In this document: positions 36,658 through 45,690 of the stretch, in pieces
Position numbering within the stretch: the stretch's first letter is position 1
Layout of the letters: every line of letters starts with the position of its first letter
Notes under the pieces: model-generated
What the model was told of the DNA's origin: nothing
Database searches by the model: none
What the model saw: the letters and a program-made list of their open reading frames with translations, nothing else
Assembly: GCA_016283575.1 (NCBI GenBank)
Contig: JAEEND010000007.1
Location: 248,001-312,000 of the forward strand
From: Lachnospiraceae bacterium
GTDB taxonomy: Bacteria; Bacillota; Clostridia; Lachnospirales; Lachnospiraceae
Reading direction: 5' to 3'
DNA: 64,000 bases
Translations under genes and position numbers: made by a program

Positions 36658-38588
36658 TGAAGAATAAAGGGCTGCCGTTCTTATATGGTGTGGCAATAGT
36701 ACTTATTTTTCTTTTGCATGTGGTATTACTTGATAAAATCCCCAGAGGCTTAAATGTAGACGAAATAGGATCTGCCTATGATGCCTGGTCACTGGGACAT
36801 TTCGGGGTTGACAGATGGATGAAATCCTGGCCCCTATATCTTAAAAACTACGGCGACGGACAGAATATACTCTACACCTATTTGCTGGTGCCCTTTTTAT
36901 TATTTTTCCCCGCAAATTACTTCACGGTGCGAAGCGTGATCGTGCTTTCCGCCATAGTAATGGCGATATTCGGAGCAGGCATCATAAAGCTTCTTTATGA
37001 TGATAAGAAGGCTCAGGTGGCATTTTTATTTCTCTATGCAGCCATGCCCGCTTTCACCATAATGCTTCGTTTCGGGTTGGAAAGCCATCTTGAGATGTCT
37101 GTTTCGATCATAGCCCTGTATTATCTTATTAAGGCTGTTAAGACCCGCAGGATTTCAGCATTTTTGTTAACGGGTATATTCTCCGGCCTTGTGCTTTATA
37201 CATACGCGCTGTCCTATATTTCCGTGCCTCTGTTTCTTTTTATCGCACTTATTTATCTCATCATAAAAAGAAACATTAATTTTAAAGAGTTTATGGCTAC
37301 GGCAGTGCCCTTTGTATTATTATCATTACCCCTTGCCCTGGTGCAGATCATTAATTTATTCGATCTTCCGGAACTCGTGATCGGACCCTTTACCTTTACA
37401 AAGCTTCGTGGCTACAGATCCGGAGAACTCATGCTTACGGGCTTTTTTAAAAAGCTTTGGCTTGCATTTAAGGTGACCCTTTTTCATGATGATCTTTACT
37501 ATAACAGCGTGCCTCTGTTCGGTAACTTTTATTATATTTCCGTACCCTTTATTTTGCTTGGATGCGGTTACAGTATCTACGCTACGGTAAAGAGCTTAAA
37601 GAAAGAAGAAAAGATATCTTTATATGCTTTTCCTTTGTTCTGGGGATTTGCATCTTTTGTAATTGCCGGTTTTATGTCAACCGCTTCGGGCTATATTAAT
37701 TTAACCCGCATGAACGGTAACTTAAGCGCTGTGATACTTTTCTTATTCGAAGGAATATATCTGGTATTCACTCGGATTAAAAAAGAAAACTTACGAAAGA
37801 TCTTCGTATATGCAGTGATTGAAATATATGCTTTTTGCCTGATAATCTTTACGGGCTTTTATTTCATTAAATTCGATGAAAAAGCATATCCTTATAAATG
37901 GCTTTTTTACGAGCCCTATGATGAAGAGATATTTTCATATCTTGATGATCCCGAAAACGGATTACAGGATGTTAATGTACATACTCCCTGGAACTACATG
38001 TATTATATCTGGTCCGCCAAGGTGAATCCCTTTGAAGCTAACATGATCCAGCCCGAGGAAGGTGACAGGGATATTAAAGAGATCGGACGTTTTAAGATGA
38101 ATACGGATGTAAACTTAAATGAAGTATTTATATATTATAAATACGGCTTTACTTCCGAAACCCATAACTATTTTCAGAACGTGCTTCATGAGGATTTCTA
38201 TGAAACCGATAATTTTATCACTTATTTAAGCCCCTTCAGAAGCAGTACATTCTTTGGTAAAGATGTGATGCTTGGAGATACGGAATACGGTTCCCTGAAC
38301 CTTGAAAGGGCCTATATGGGAGCTGTTGACGGTGAGATGGCGCCTTTTTACGGCTGGATCTCAGTACCTGAAGATGTGCCGGAAGTACATGTAAGCGTTA
38401 AGATCCTTGAAGGGATCATAGATTGCCCGGTGATCTCCGATGAAACTGAGGATGAAAGGATCATATGCTTTATGGGAAGCATTCCCTATGAAAGCTTTTA
38501 TGAAAGCGATGTAAGAGACTTTATTGTTGAAGGCTTTGATGAAGACGGAAACTTAAGATACAGCGTTACAAGAAACATGTTTGAATAA
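36657..38588 (+). CDS. GT-C (PMT/ArnT-like) membrane glycosyltransferase
   Basis: 643 residues with about 11-13 membrane helices in the first 410 and an external C-terminal domain of about 220. The first external loop carries GLNVDEIGSAYDAWSL, the Asp-Glu motif typical of PMT/ArnT-type enzymes that take sugars from polyprenyl phosphates. The substrate is unknown; lipid, teichoic acid or protein glycosylation are possible. It is translationally coupled to prfA by a one-base overlap, which is odd for a cell-envelope enzyme. A second GT-C-like protein lies behind valS in this window. Confidence 0.78.
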   Translation: MKNKGLPFLYGVAIVLIFLLHVVLLDKIPRGLNVDEIGSAYDAWSLGHFGVDRWMKSWPLYLKNYGDGQNILYTYLLVPFLLFFPANYFTVRSVIVLSAIVMAIFGAGIIKLLYDDKKAQVAFLFLYAAMPAFTIMLRFGLESHLEMSVSIIALYYLIKAVKTRRISAFLLTGIFSGLVLYTYALSYISVPLFLFIALIYLIIKRNINFKEFMATAVPFVLLSLPLALVQIINLFDLPELVIGPFTFTKLRGYRSGELMLTGFFKKLWLAFKVTLFHDDLYYNSVPLFGNFYYISVPFILLGCGYSIYATVKSLKKEEKISLYAFPLFWGFASFVIAGFMSTASGYINLTRMNGNLSAVILFLFEGIYLVFTRIKKENLRKIFVYAVIEIYAFCLIIFTGFYFIKFDEKAYPYKWLFYEPYDEEIFSYLDDPENGLQDVNVHTPWNYMYYIWSAKVNPFEANMIQPEEGDRDIKEIGRFKMNTDVNLNEVFIYYKYGFTSETHNYFQNVLHEDFYETDNFITYLSPFRSSTFFGKDVMLGDTEYGSLNLERAYMGAVDGEMAPFYGWISVPEDVPEVHVSVKILEGIIDCPVISDETEDERIICFMGSIPYESFYESDVRDFIVEGFDEDGNLRYSVTRNMFE

Positions 38589-38603
38589 AGAACAGGAGAC
38601 AAA

Positions 38604-39461
38604 ATGGTAGAGACTTTATTGGATATTCTTTTGGATGCGTTAATTGATACAGCAAAGCTTTTGCCCTTTTTATTCTTAACCTATCTCGGAATGGAATACT
38701 TAGAGCATAAGATGACTACAAAGAACTTAATATGGGTACAGCGAGCAGGTAATCTTGGACCTGCCATCGGCGGATTCTTAGGCATGTTTCCTCAGTGCGG
38801 TTTTTCCGCAGCGGCAGCAGGCTTATATGCCGGAAGAGTAATCTCTCTCGGAACTCTGATCGCAATCTTTTTATCAACCTCCGATGAGATGCTTCCTCTG
38901 TTTATTTCAGAAAAAATGAACCCCGGACTTATTGCGGGCATTCTTTTATCAAAAGCCGCAATAGGTATCGTGTGGGGATTTTTAACCGACTTTGTATTCT
39001 TCAGAAATGAAAATGCCAGCGAACATATTCATATTCATTCTCTTTGCGAGCAGGAGCATTGTAATTGTGAAAAGGGTATATTCAAGTCAGCGCTCAAACA
39101 TACCCTTCATATTGCTTTGTTTATATTTATTGTTTCACTTGTCCTGGCAGGAATCCTTGAATTTGCCGGCATGGAATTTTTAACCGGTACTGTTTTAAAT
39201 AAACCCGTGATCGGTCCCATGATCATGTCCCTTGTGGGTCTCATCCCCAACTGTGCGGCTTCCGTTGCAATTACCGAGCTTTATCTCGGCGGTGTCATCG
39301 GAATGGGTTCTCTTATGGCAGGTTTACTTACCAATGCGGGTGTAGGCTGGATAATTTTACTTCGCTCAGGTCATAGTGTAAAAAGAACCTTAAAAGTAGT
39401 AGGTCTTACATACGTATTCGGTATCGTAAGCGGAATTCTCATTCAGCTTTTCTTAGGCTGA
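38604..39461 (+). CDS. Putative metal exporter, ArsP_2 type (putative manganese transporter)
   Basis: 285 residues, about eight helices in two similar halves. The first half contains GMFPQCGFSAAAAGLYAGRVI and the second GLIPNCAASVAITELYLGG, a repeat of P-x-C with G-x-x; this matches the heavy-metal exporter family known as ArsP_2. A His/Cys-rich cytoplasmic loop (about 137-160: EHIHIHSLCEQEHCNCEKG) joins the halves and could bind metal. No regulator or riboswitch was seen before it; GGAG precedes the start. The stop is immediately followed by the stop of the convergent TraX-like gene. Confidence 0.78.
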   Translation: MVETLLDILLDALIDTAKLLPFLFLTYLGMEYLEHKMTTKNLIWVQRAGNLGPAIGGFLGMFPQCGFSAAAAGLYAGRVISLGTLIAIFLSTSDEMLPLFISEKMNPGLIAGILLSKAAIGIVWGFLTDFVFFRNENASEHIHIHSLCEQEHCNCEKGIFKSALKHTLHIALFIFIVSLVLAGILEFAGMEFLTGTVLNKPVIGPMIMSLVGLIPNCAASVAITELYLGGVIGMGSLMAGLLTNAGVGWIILLRSGHSVKRTLKVVGLTYVFGIVSGILIQLFLG

Positions 39462-40406
39462 TCATCTGAAGATGAGAAGCCCGATAAGATAAATGATCGT
39501 TAAATGTACGGGGTAGAAGAGATAAAAGAAGTATTTAAGCTTAAGACCTCTTTCCCCGTTATATATACTTATCGGGATCAATGTAAAGAATGATGTGCAT
39601 TCAACAGATTGCATAAGTGTTAATCCGAGGCAGCCCATGGCTGCTTCTTTTTTATTGCCTGTATTTCCTCTTAAGAAATACATAATGGCTATTACCAGCA
39701 CACCCCAGCCTGAGTAGTCGGTATTAAGTAAATCTGCAATGCCCATGAATATTCCTAAGAAAAGGTATGCATTTCCAAGCCAGATCTTCTTATTTTCATC
39801 CCATCGCATTGAGAAAAGAAAATAAAGAAGGGCTGCTGTTGCTCCCGCAATAACGGAACCGATGATTCCGATGTTTTTTCCGAACCTAGCGAAGTAATAA
39901 CCGAATTCACTGTTATAAAAGGCCTGACAGAATACTAAGAATGCAAATACAAAGCCCATCTTACCTATGATCTTAAATATTGCGGCAGGTTCTTCTTTTT
40001 CTTTCACATAATCTGATAAGAATATAAAGCATAAGCCAAAAAGAAGAGTAAAGAATACGTTCTGATGTGAGAAATCCCACACATGTCCGGATACAAGAGC
40101 AAGGTCAAAGGGTATTTCCGAAACAAGAGCGAAGATCAACATGTTTCTAAGATATTTAACTTTATTCTTTGTGTAATGAGATCCTTCAACAAGTAAGAAT
40201 ACGAATAAAGGAAAACCGAGGCGTCCTATGAGTAGTCTCATTATGATATCAGTAATGAACCAGGGTGATGCCAGCGAATCCATGGGCATGTGAAGCTCTA
40301 TCAGGGATGCTGCCAGGTGGTCGATGAACATTGTGATTATTGCAATGATCTTAAGTGTACTGCCGGGGATCCCGGGCTTTTTTGTTTGTATAGTATTAGT
40401 CTCCAT
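39462..40406 (-). CDS. TraX family membrane protein
   Basis: 314 residues with about nine helices. The N-terminal STLKIIAIITMFIDHLA and LIGRLGFPLFVFLLVEG blocks are typical of TraX, a family of acyltransferase-like membrane proteins first seen in F pili acetylation. No other conjugation gene is present, so the common name conjugal transfer protein is probably misleading here; chromosomal copies are frequent in Lachnospiraceae. It has no gap to the convergent metal exporter and is separated from the upstream PPIase gene by a terminator. Confidence 0.85.
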   Translation of the reverse strand: METNTIQTKKPGIPGSTLKIIAIITMFIDHLAASLIELHMPMDSLASPWFITDIIMRLLIGRLGFPLFVFLLVEGSHYTKNKVKYLRNMLIFALVSEIPFDLALVSGHVWDFSHQNVFFTLLFGLCFIFLSDYVKEKEEPAAIFKIIGKMGFVFAFLVFCQAFYNSEFGYYFARFGKNIGIIGSVIAGATAALLYFLFSMRWDENKKIWLGNAYLFLGIFMGIADLLNTDYSGWGVLVIAIMYFLRGNTGNKKEAAMGCLGLTLMQSVECTSFFTLIPISIYNGERGLKLKYFFYLFYPVHLTIIYLIGLLIFR

Positions 40407-40437
40407 TTTTCTCCCTCTTTTGTAAAAATGATTAGTA

Positions 40438-40467
40438 AAAAGGCAGGTAGCGATGTACCTGCCTTTG
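40438..40467 (-). terminator. Terminator of the extracytoplasmic PPIase gene
   Basis: AAAGGCAGGTA and TACCTGCCTTT (40439-40466) form an 11-base stem around GCGATG. Read on the minus strand it is followed by TTTTTA. Confidence 0.88.
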
Positions 40468-40499
40468 TTATTTTAAATTATATTCGTCTGCAATTCAAC

Positions 40500-41675
40500 T
40501 TATTCTACTGTAACAGTTTCTGCAAGGAAGTTAACAACTGCGGTCTTTAATGCAAGCTGCTTAAAGTAAGGATCGCCGAATTCAGCTGTTTCTTCATCAC
40601 TGTAAGAAGAACGTACGGATTCAAGATATGCTTCATCGATCGTAAGGTTGTTATCCTTGAAGATCTTTTCATAGGTCATATCGATGGCTGTTCTTGTCTT
40701 GGCTTCTTCTTTTACATGTGCATTGTATTCGGAATCTGACATACCTGTGTATTCCTGGAAGGAAGAGGGAGGTGTCATACCGTAAAGCTGATAGATCTGA
40801 GAAATATATTCAAAGCTCTGTCTGTCCGTATAAGCAATTGTGGAACGAGAATGCTTTGTGTATTTTCCGGGAAGCTTTGATGCTTCGGCATTATCGGAAA
40901 TATACTGAGTTAAATATGTGCGAAGGTTGTTATTGTAACCTTCTTTTTTATAATGATCCTTGAATTCTTCAACTGTTGAACCGTATTCAGGGAAGTTATT
41001 TACTACGAATTCATCTGTGAGTTCGGGTGTAACAAGGATTGAATTTACAACACATTCAAATACTGCTTCCTTACCTGCAAGATCGGGATTGGATGAATAC
41101 TCGTCGGGGAATGTAACATTGACTGTTACGCTGTCTCCGGGGTGGGAACCGATAAGCTGTTCTTCGAAATCGTCGATATAGGAACCGCTTCCGATCTTGA
41201 GTGTTGTGCCGTTACCCTGAGTGTTTCCGCCGTCAAATGCTTCACCGTCAACATATCCGACATAGTCAAGATTGATATTGTCGCCGTCCTTAACTGTTAA
41301 GGATGAGTCTGCTTCATAGGTTGACTTTGATGAAAGCGCTGCATCAACATCAGCCTGTACATCATCATCGGAATAATCAACATCGGCAAGAGCCACATGG
41401 AGATTTGTCATATCAAGGTCCTTAACGGAACCTAAGTCAGCGCCTTCGATAAAACCGTTCTCATCGATATAGCGGCTGAAATCAGAACTGGGAGTGATCT
41501 GATCCAAAGATGTGTAGATACCCATTCCAATCACGCCGATAACAACAGCGGCGATCACTATCCCAACGCACCATGAAATGATACTTCCGAAACTTCTCTT
41601 TGCTTTTTCTTTTTTTACTTCCTGCTTACGCGCTTCGCGTTTCGCCTTGCTTTTGCTCATATTTTCTTCGCTCAT
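40500..41675 (-). CDS. Membrane-anchored trigger-factor-like FKBP peptidyl-prolyl isomerase
   Basis: 391 residues. A Lys/Arg-rich N-terminus is followed by a membrane helix (about 32-54), so most of the protein lies outside the cytoplasm. An FKBP-type domain (about 122-215) carries GDNINLDYVGYVDGEAFDGG, IDDFEEQLIG and an ending VFECVVNSI. The helical remainder resembles the C-terminal arm of trigger factor, but the ribosome-binding motif GFRKGK is missing. I infer an extracellular foldase for secreted proteins. It has its own promoter and terminator; a normal cytoplasmic trigger factor is encoded at 17945. Confidence 0.85.
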   Translation of the reverse strand: MSEENMSKSKAKREARKQEVKKEKAKRSFGSIISWCVGIVIAAVVIGVIGMGIYTSLDQITPSSDFSRYIDENGFIEGADLGSVKDLDMTNLHVALADVDYSDDDVQADVDAALSSKSTYEADSSLTVKDGDNINLDYVGYVDGEAFDGGNTQGNGTTLKIGSGSYIDDFEEQLIGSHPGDSVTVNVTFPDEYSSNPDLAGKEAVFECVVNSILVTPELTDEFVVNNFPEYGSTVEEFKDHYKKEGYNNNLRTYLTQYISDNAEASKLPGKYTKHSRSTIAYTDRQSFEYISQIYQLYGMTPPSSFQEYTGMSDSEYNAHVKEEAKTRTAIDMTYEKIFKDNNLTIDEAYLESVRSSYSDEETAEFGDPYFKQLALKTAVVNFLAETVTVE

Positions 41676-41743
41676 AATTAATACCCTTTCTATAAATAAA
41701 TCGCTTCGCGATTATGGTCGCCTGAAAGCTCGACACATGCAAG

Positions 41744-41772
41744 ATTATACTTTTTTTTGACACATCTGTAAA
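41744..41772 (-). promoter_or_regulatory. Promoter of the extracytoplasmic PPIase gene
   Basis: On the minus strand TTTACA (41767-41772) and TATAAT (41744-41749) are 17 bases apart. Both boxes are near consensus. Confidence 0.8.
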
Positions 41773-41826
41773 TGCCTAAAGTCCCTTTAAAAGTGAAAGT
41801 TTCATGAATTTACGGTTTTTCATTCG

Positions 41827-41855
41827 TTGCCTTTTAAAGATGGCTATCTTATAAT
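41827..41855 (+). promoter_or_regulatory. Promoter of the M18 peptidase operon
   Basis: TTGCCT at 41827-41832 and a perfect TATAAT at 41850-41855 are 17 bases apart. It diverges from the PPIase promoter about 55 bases away. Confidence 0.8.
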
Positions 41856-41885
41856 AAAATCAACTGCACTTTGAGAGGACATAAT

Positions 41886-43145
41886 ATGAAAGAATTTTTT
41901 GATTTTATGAACGAAAGCGTTACGGCTTTCCACGCAGTGAAGAACGCGGAAGACATTTTAACCGATGCTTCTTTTTCTTCACTTTCAGAAGAAAAAACAT
42001 GGAAGATAGGTAAGGACAAGGGCTATTTTGTAAAAAGAAACAGTTCAAGCCTTATAGCCTTTAAGATGCCGAAGGGCGAAGCCAAGGGCTTTAAGATCTT
42101 TGCGGCACATACCGATTCTCCCAGTTTCAGGGTAAAAGAAAATACTGAAATAATCTTTAATGATAAAGCTGTAAGATTAAATATAGAGAAGTACGGCGGC
42201 ATGATCTTATCAAGCTGGCTTGATCGCCCCTTATCGGTTGCCGGCCGTGTTGTTGTAAATGAAAAGAATCAGCTCAAGGAAAAGCTTGTAAATATCGACA
42301 AGGATCTTCTTATCATTCCCAATGTGGCAATCCACATGAACCGTGATATCAATGACGGCTTTAAATATTCCGTACAGAATGACATGCTTCCCTTATTCGG
42401 AGGGAAAGACGCCAAGGGTAAATTCGAAGAGCTCATTGCGGAAGCCGCAGGTACCAAAAAAGAAAATATTCTTGCATTCGACCTGTTCCTTTATTCAAGA
42501 GAAAAAGCAAAGTATACCGGTGTATCCGATGAATTTATCGTATCTCCCAGACTTGACGACCTTGCATGCGTTTATTCGGGACTTAAGGGCTTTGTTGAAA
42601 GCGATGACAGTGAATACATAAAGGTTCTTGCTTTATTTGACAATGAAGAAGTGGGAAGCGGCACCAAGCAGGGGGCTGACTCAACCTTCCTTTATGATGT
42701 TCTTAAGCGTGTATCGATATCCGTATCGGAAAAAGAAGAAGACTTTATGCGCCTTGTGGCAGGAAGCTTCTTGGTATCTGCCGATAACGCTCATGCAGTA
42801 CATCCTGCGGCAGCGGGAAAAGCGGATGTGACAAACAGACCTTTCTTAAATGAAGGAATTGTTGTTAAATACAGCGGAAATCAGCGTTATGCAACCGATG
42901 CATATTCTTCCGCATTCTTTAAAAAGATCTGTATGGATAAAAAGATTCCTTTCCAGGTTTACTGCAACAACTCCGATATTGCCGGAGGTTCGACTCTCGG
43001 TAATATTTCCACGGCTCATGTATCTCTTAACACTGTGGATATCGGAATTCCCCAGTATTCCATGCATTCATCATGCGAAACCATGGGAAGCAGCGACTTA
43101 GAACACATGATTGATTTTGCTAAATATTTTTACAGCATTAAATAA
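41886..43145 (+). CDS. M18 family aminopeptidase
   Basis: 419 residues, zinc aminopeptidase of the aspartyl-aminopeptidase family, probably cytoplasmic. Zinc-site motifs are FAAHTDSPSFRV, VSPRLDDLACVY and LFDNEEVGSGTKQG; SADNAHAVHP and the C-terminal IPQYSMHSSCETM complete the set. ATG 41886 has GAGAGGA upstream; the TTG at 41871 is rejected. The AraC-type regulator begins nine bases after the stop. Confidence 0.94.
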   Translation: MKEFFDFMNESVTAFHAVKNAEDILTDASFSSLSEEKTWKIGKDKGYFVKRNSSSLIAFKMPKGEAKGFKIFAAHTDSPSFRVKENTEIIFNDKAVRLNIEKYGGMILSSWLDRPLSVAGRVVVNEKNQLKEKLVNIDKDLLIIPNVAIHMNRDINDGFKYSVQNDMLPLFGGKDAKGKFEELIAEAAGTKKENILAFDLFLYSREKAKYTGVSDEFIVSPRLDDLACVYSGLKGFVESDDSEYIKVLALFDNEEVGSGTKQGADSTFLYDVLKRVSISVSEKEEDFMRLVAGSFLVSADNAHAVHPAAAGKADVTNRPFLNEGIVVKYSGNQRYATDAYSSAFFKKICMDKKIPFQVYCNNSDIAGGSTLGNISTAHVSLNTVDIGIPQYSMHSSCETMGSSDLEHMIDFAKYFYSIK

Positions 43146-43153
43146 TCCTGATT

Positions 43154-44104
43154 ATGAATAAAACGGACCACACTCTTACAACTCAATATGAAAGTCCGGA
43201 TTATCCCGTAAGGGTGGATTTCCTTGAGAAGAAAAAGGAAGATGCCTTAAAGGAAGATTTTTCGCTTCGTCTTACAGACATTGAACTGTTAATGGTAAAT
43301 AACGGAGAAGTAAATGTTCTTTGCAACGATAAGCTTTTCGGTGCCAAGGCAGGTCAGGGGATCGTCATAGAGCAGGGTGCCCTTCACAGGATAACCACTT
43401 CTTCAAAAGAAGATACTGCATACTATTCCCTTAAATTCTCTCCGGAATATGTCATTGATCCGGACAGCTCATTTTATGAAAAGTACAGTACAGGGCAGGA
43501 AGACCATGCTCCTACATGTTATCTTCTTGATGAGTTAAATATAAATGATGAAAATCTTATTGACCGTATCAATAACATAATTGCCATTAATCTTATAAGA
43601 AAACCGGGATATGAGATCATGACAAGGGGCAATCTGTGCTTTTTATTCATCGGATTGATGGAAAAAATGGGTCAGAAGAGCGCGGTATTCAATGCGCGCA
43701 ACATGCCCTCCCAGGATGAATTAAGAGTTCAAAGCGCTTCCAAGTTTATAATGGAAAATTATCAGGATATGGTTACACTTAAAGATATAGCAGATCATAT
43801 TCATGTATCTGAAAATGAATGCTGCAGGTGCTTTAAACGTGTTATAGATATTCCTCCGGGGGAATATCTTACGAGAGTGCGTATCTTTGAGGCTGCGAAA
43901 AAGCTTTATAAGGACCCTGCGGGAGTTCAGAGTATTACGGAACTATGCTTCCTCGTAGGCTTCAATACGGAAAGCTATTTTATAAAGACTTTCAGGAAAT
44001 ATTTAGGCTCAACTCCTAAGCAGTTTACCAAAATGTTAAAAGAACGGCCGGAAGCCGTTTTATATAAATATGATGCATTGCATGAATCTATTTTGATCGG
44101 ATAA
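43154..44104 (+). CDS. AraC family transcriptional regulator with cupin sensor domain
   Basis: 316 residues. The N-terminal half (about 15-110) is a cupin-like ligand domain, with LLMVNNGEVNVLCNDKLF and GIVIEQGALHRI. The C-terminal 100 residues are two helix-turn-helix units: VTLKDIADHIHVSENECCRCFKR and the FLVGFNTESYFIKTFRKYLGSTPKQF signature (19-residue piece: LVGFNTESYFIKTFRKYLG). This is the layout of regulators of carbohydrate or surface genes; the ligand is unknown. It sits between the peptidase and an SGNH protein with gaps of eight and four bases. Confidence 0.9.
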   Translation: MNKTDHTLTTQYESPDYPVRVDFLEKKKEDALKEDFSLRLTDIELLMVNNGEVNVLCNDKLFGAKAGQGIVIEQGALHRITTSSKEDTAYYSLKFSPEYVIDPDSSFYEKYSTGQEDHAPTCYLLDELNINDENLIDRINNIIAINLIRKPGYEIMTRGNLCFLFIGLMEKMGQKSAVFNARNMPSQDELRVQSASKFIMENYQDMVTLKDIADHIHVSENECCRCFKRVIDIPPGEYLTRVRIFEAAKKLYKDPAGVQSITELCFLVGFNTESYFIKTFRKYLGSTPKQFTKMLKERPEAVLYKYDALHESILIG

Positions 44105-44108
44105 GTGT

Positions 44109-45659
44109 ATGAAGAATAAGAAGAACTTAAACACCAGTTTAATAGCTATCGCGCTTTTGATCGTGCTTATCGGCATAATCGTATCCGTTAAGGTGGTTTC
44201 TTTCAGACAGTATAAGAAAGAAAAAGAAAAGCTCGAAATACTGACAGAGTCAATCTTGTCGGGGGCCGATAAGGTCTTTTCCGGTGAAAAAGAAAGAATC
44301 GACATCTATATCGAGAACTACAACGAAGCCTTATTTAATCTGATAGACGAGCCCGGCGACGGTGTGTTTTTATCCAATATCGATGCAGTCGACTGGGATT
44401 TATCGGTACTTTCTAAGTCAACCGGAAAAGTGATTAAGCGATTCGGTATCAACCTGCCGGCACTGTCTGAGACAACCTATCTTTTTGACGAGATGTCTTC
44501 AAACATAGCTTCGAGCCAGACGGTATATGTATATTTCGATCCCATGGTATGGCGTGATTATTATGATAAATATGAATCTGAAAAGATCCTCTACAAGAGA
44601 CAGATCGATGATTCTTTTAAGAAATATGCCATGAGTCATCCGGATTCTCAGATTAAATTTCTTTTGCCCATAAAATCCATTAAATACTGGGCAGGGCTTT
44701 CGCAGAGTGAATTTGATGCGGAAATGACGGAATGGAGCTACTGGGTTGAACAGTTTAATAATATTACCAATGTGCAGTTCTATTGCTTAGGATGTGAGGA
44801 ATGGCTTTTGGTCAATGATAATCTTTATAAAGATAATGGAAATCTCATTGAAGACATGACTAAAAATGCCAGCAGCGTAACTTTCTGTGACGGTGAATAT
44901 TTGACAGCGCCGATAAATCTTCCGATTTTTATCGAGAAAATTGAGACTTCGATCGAAAAATTTGATGCGGGTGTATATGATTATCCCCATAAATCAAATT
45001 CCCGAATGTTATTTTTGGGAGACAGCGTTCTTGCCAATTCAAGATATGAAGACTTTTCCGTATCAAGCGTAGTAGGCTTTTTAACAGGTGCCAGGACTTA
45101 TAATTTATCAAAGGGCGGAACATCTGCCACCGATACCGGCAATGAAAATTCTTTTGTGGGAGTCACAAGACTGTTAAAAGACAGATCCCTTCCTTCGGAG
45201 GGCTATGAGAACCGCGAGAACTTTCAAAGATTTTATGATGAATATAAAGAGGGAGACGATCTCTTTATAGTCATCTACTATGGCTTTAATGATTATTTCT
45301 GCGGAAATAAGCTTGATGGAGAAGGAAATACTTTTTATGCGTCCGTAAAGACGGGACTTGAAAACTTAAAAGAAACCTTCCCGGATGCTAAGATCATCGT
45401 GGTCGATCCTCATTATGTCGGATATTTTGAGGGCGGAACAGCGCCCTTTACAGAGGGAGGCGCCTCACTTCCGGAATACATTTCGGTTTTAAAGAAGGTA
45501 TCTGAAGAAGAAGAGGTATATAATCTTGATGCCTATAATGAATCCGATATCAACGAAGAAAACATGGGTTATTACCTTGCGGACCTGGTGCATCCCACCG
45601 AAGCGGGTGCCTTTAAAATAGGACAGTTTATTACGGATTATATTACCGGAATAAAGTAA
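44109..45659 (+). CDS. Membrane-anchored SGNH-hydrolase-like protein
   Basis: 516 residues with an N-terminal membrane helix (about 10-28). The C-terminal half is an SGNH/GDSL domain: block I FLGDSVLANS with Ser306, block II KGG (near 335), block III YGFND and block V DLVHP with Asp492 and His495. These give a complete Ser-Asp-His set, so esterase or O-acyltransferase activity on an extracellular glycan is likely. The N-terminal half (about 45-295) has no nucleophile motif and resembles the DltD/AlgX-type pairing only loosely. The substrate is unknown. It follows the AraC gene by four bases. Confidence 0.78.
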   Translation: MKNKKNLNTSLIAIALLIVLIGIIVSVKVVSFRQYKKEKEKLEILTESILSGADKVFSGEKERIDIYIENYNEALFNLIDEPGDGVFLSNIDAVDWDLSVLSKSTGKVIKRFGINLPALSETTYLFDEMSSNIASSQTVYVYFDPMVWRDYYDKYESEKILYKRQIDDSFKKYAMSHPDSQIKFLLPIKSIKYWAGLSQSEFDAEMTEWSYWVEQFNNITNVQFYCLGCEEWLLVNDNLYKDNGNLIEDMTKNASSVTFCDGEYLTAPINLPIFIEKIETSIEKFDAGVYDYPHKSNSRMLFLGDSVLANSRYEDFSVSSVVGFLTGARTYNLSKGGTSATDTGNENSFVGVTRLLKDRSLPSEGYENRENFQRFYDEYKEGDDLFIVIYYGFNDYFCGNKLDGEGNTFYASVKTGLENLKETFPDAKIIVVDPHYVGYFEGGTAPFTEGGASLPEYISVLKKVSEEEEVYNLDAYNESDINEENMGYYLADLVHPTEAGAFKIGQFITDYITGIK

Positions 45660-45690
45660 GCATAAAAATATATACAGGATGGTTTAATAA

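Noticed and set aside
39462-40406. TraX as a sign of a conjugative element
   Set aside because: No relaxase, type IV secretion, integrase or att-like repeat is near; chromosomal TraX-like proteins are common in this group.
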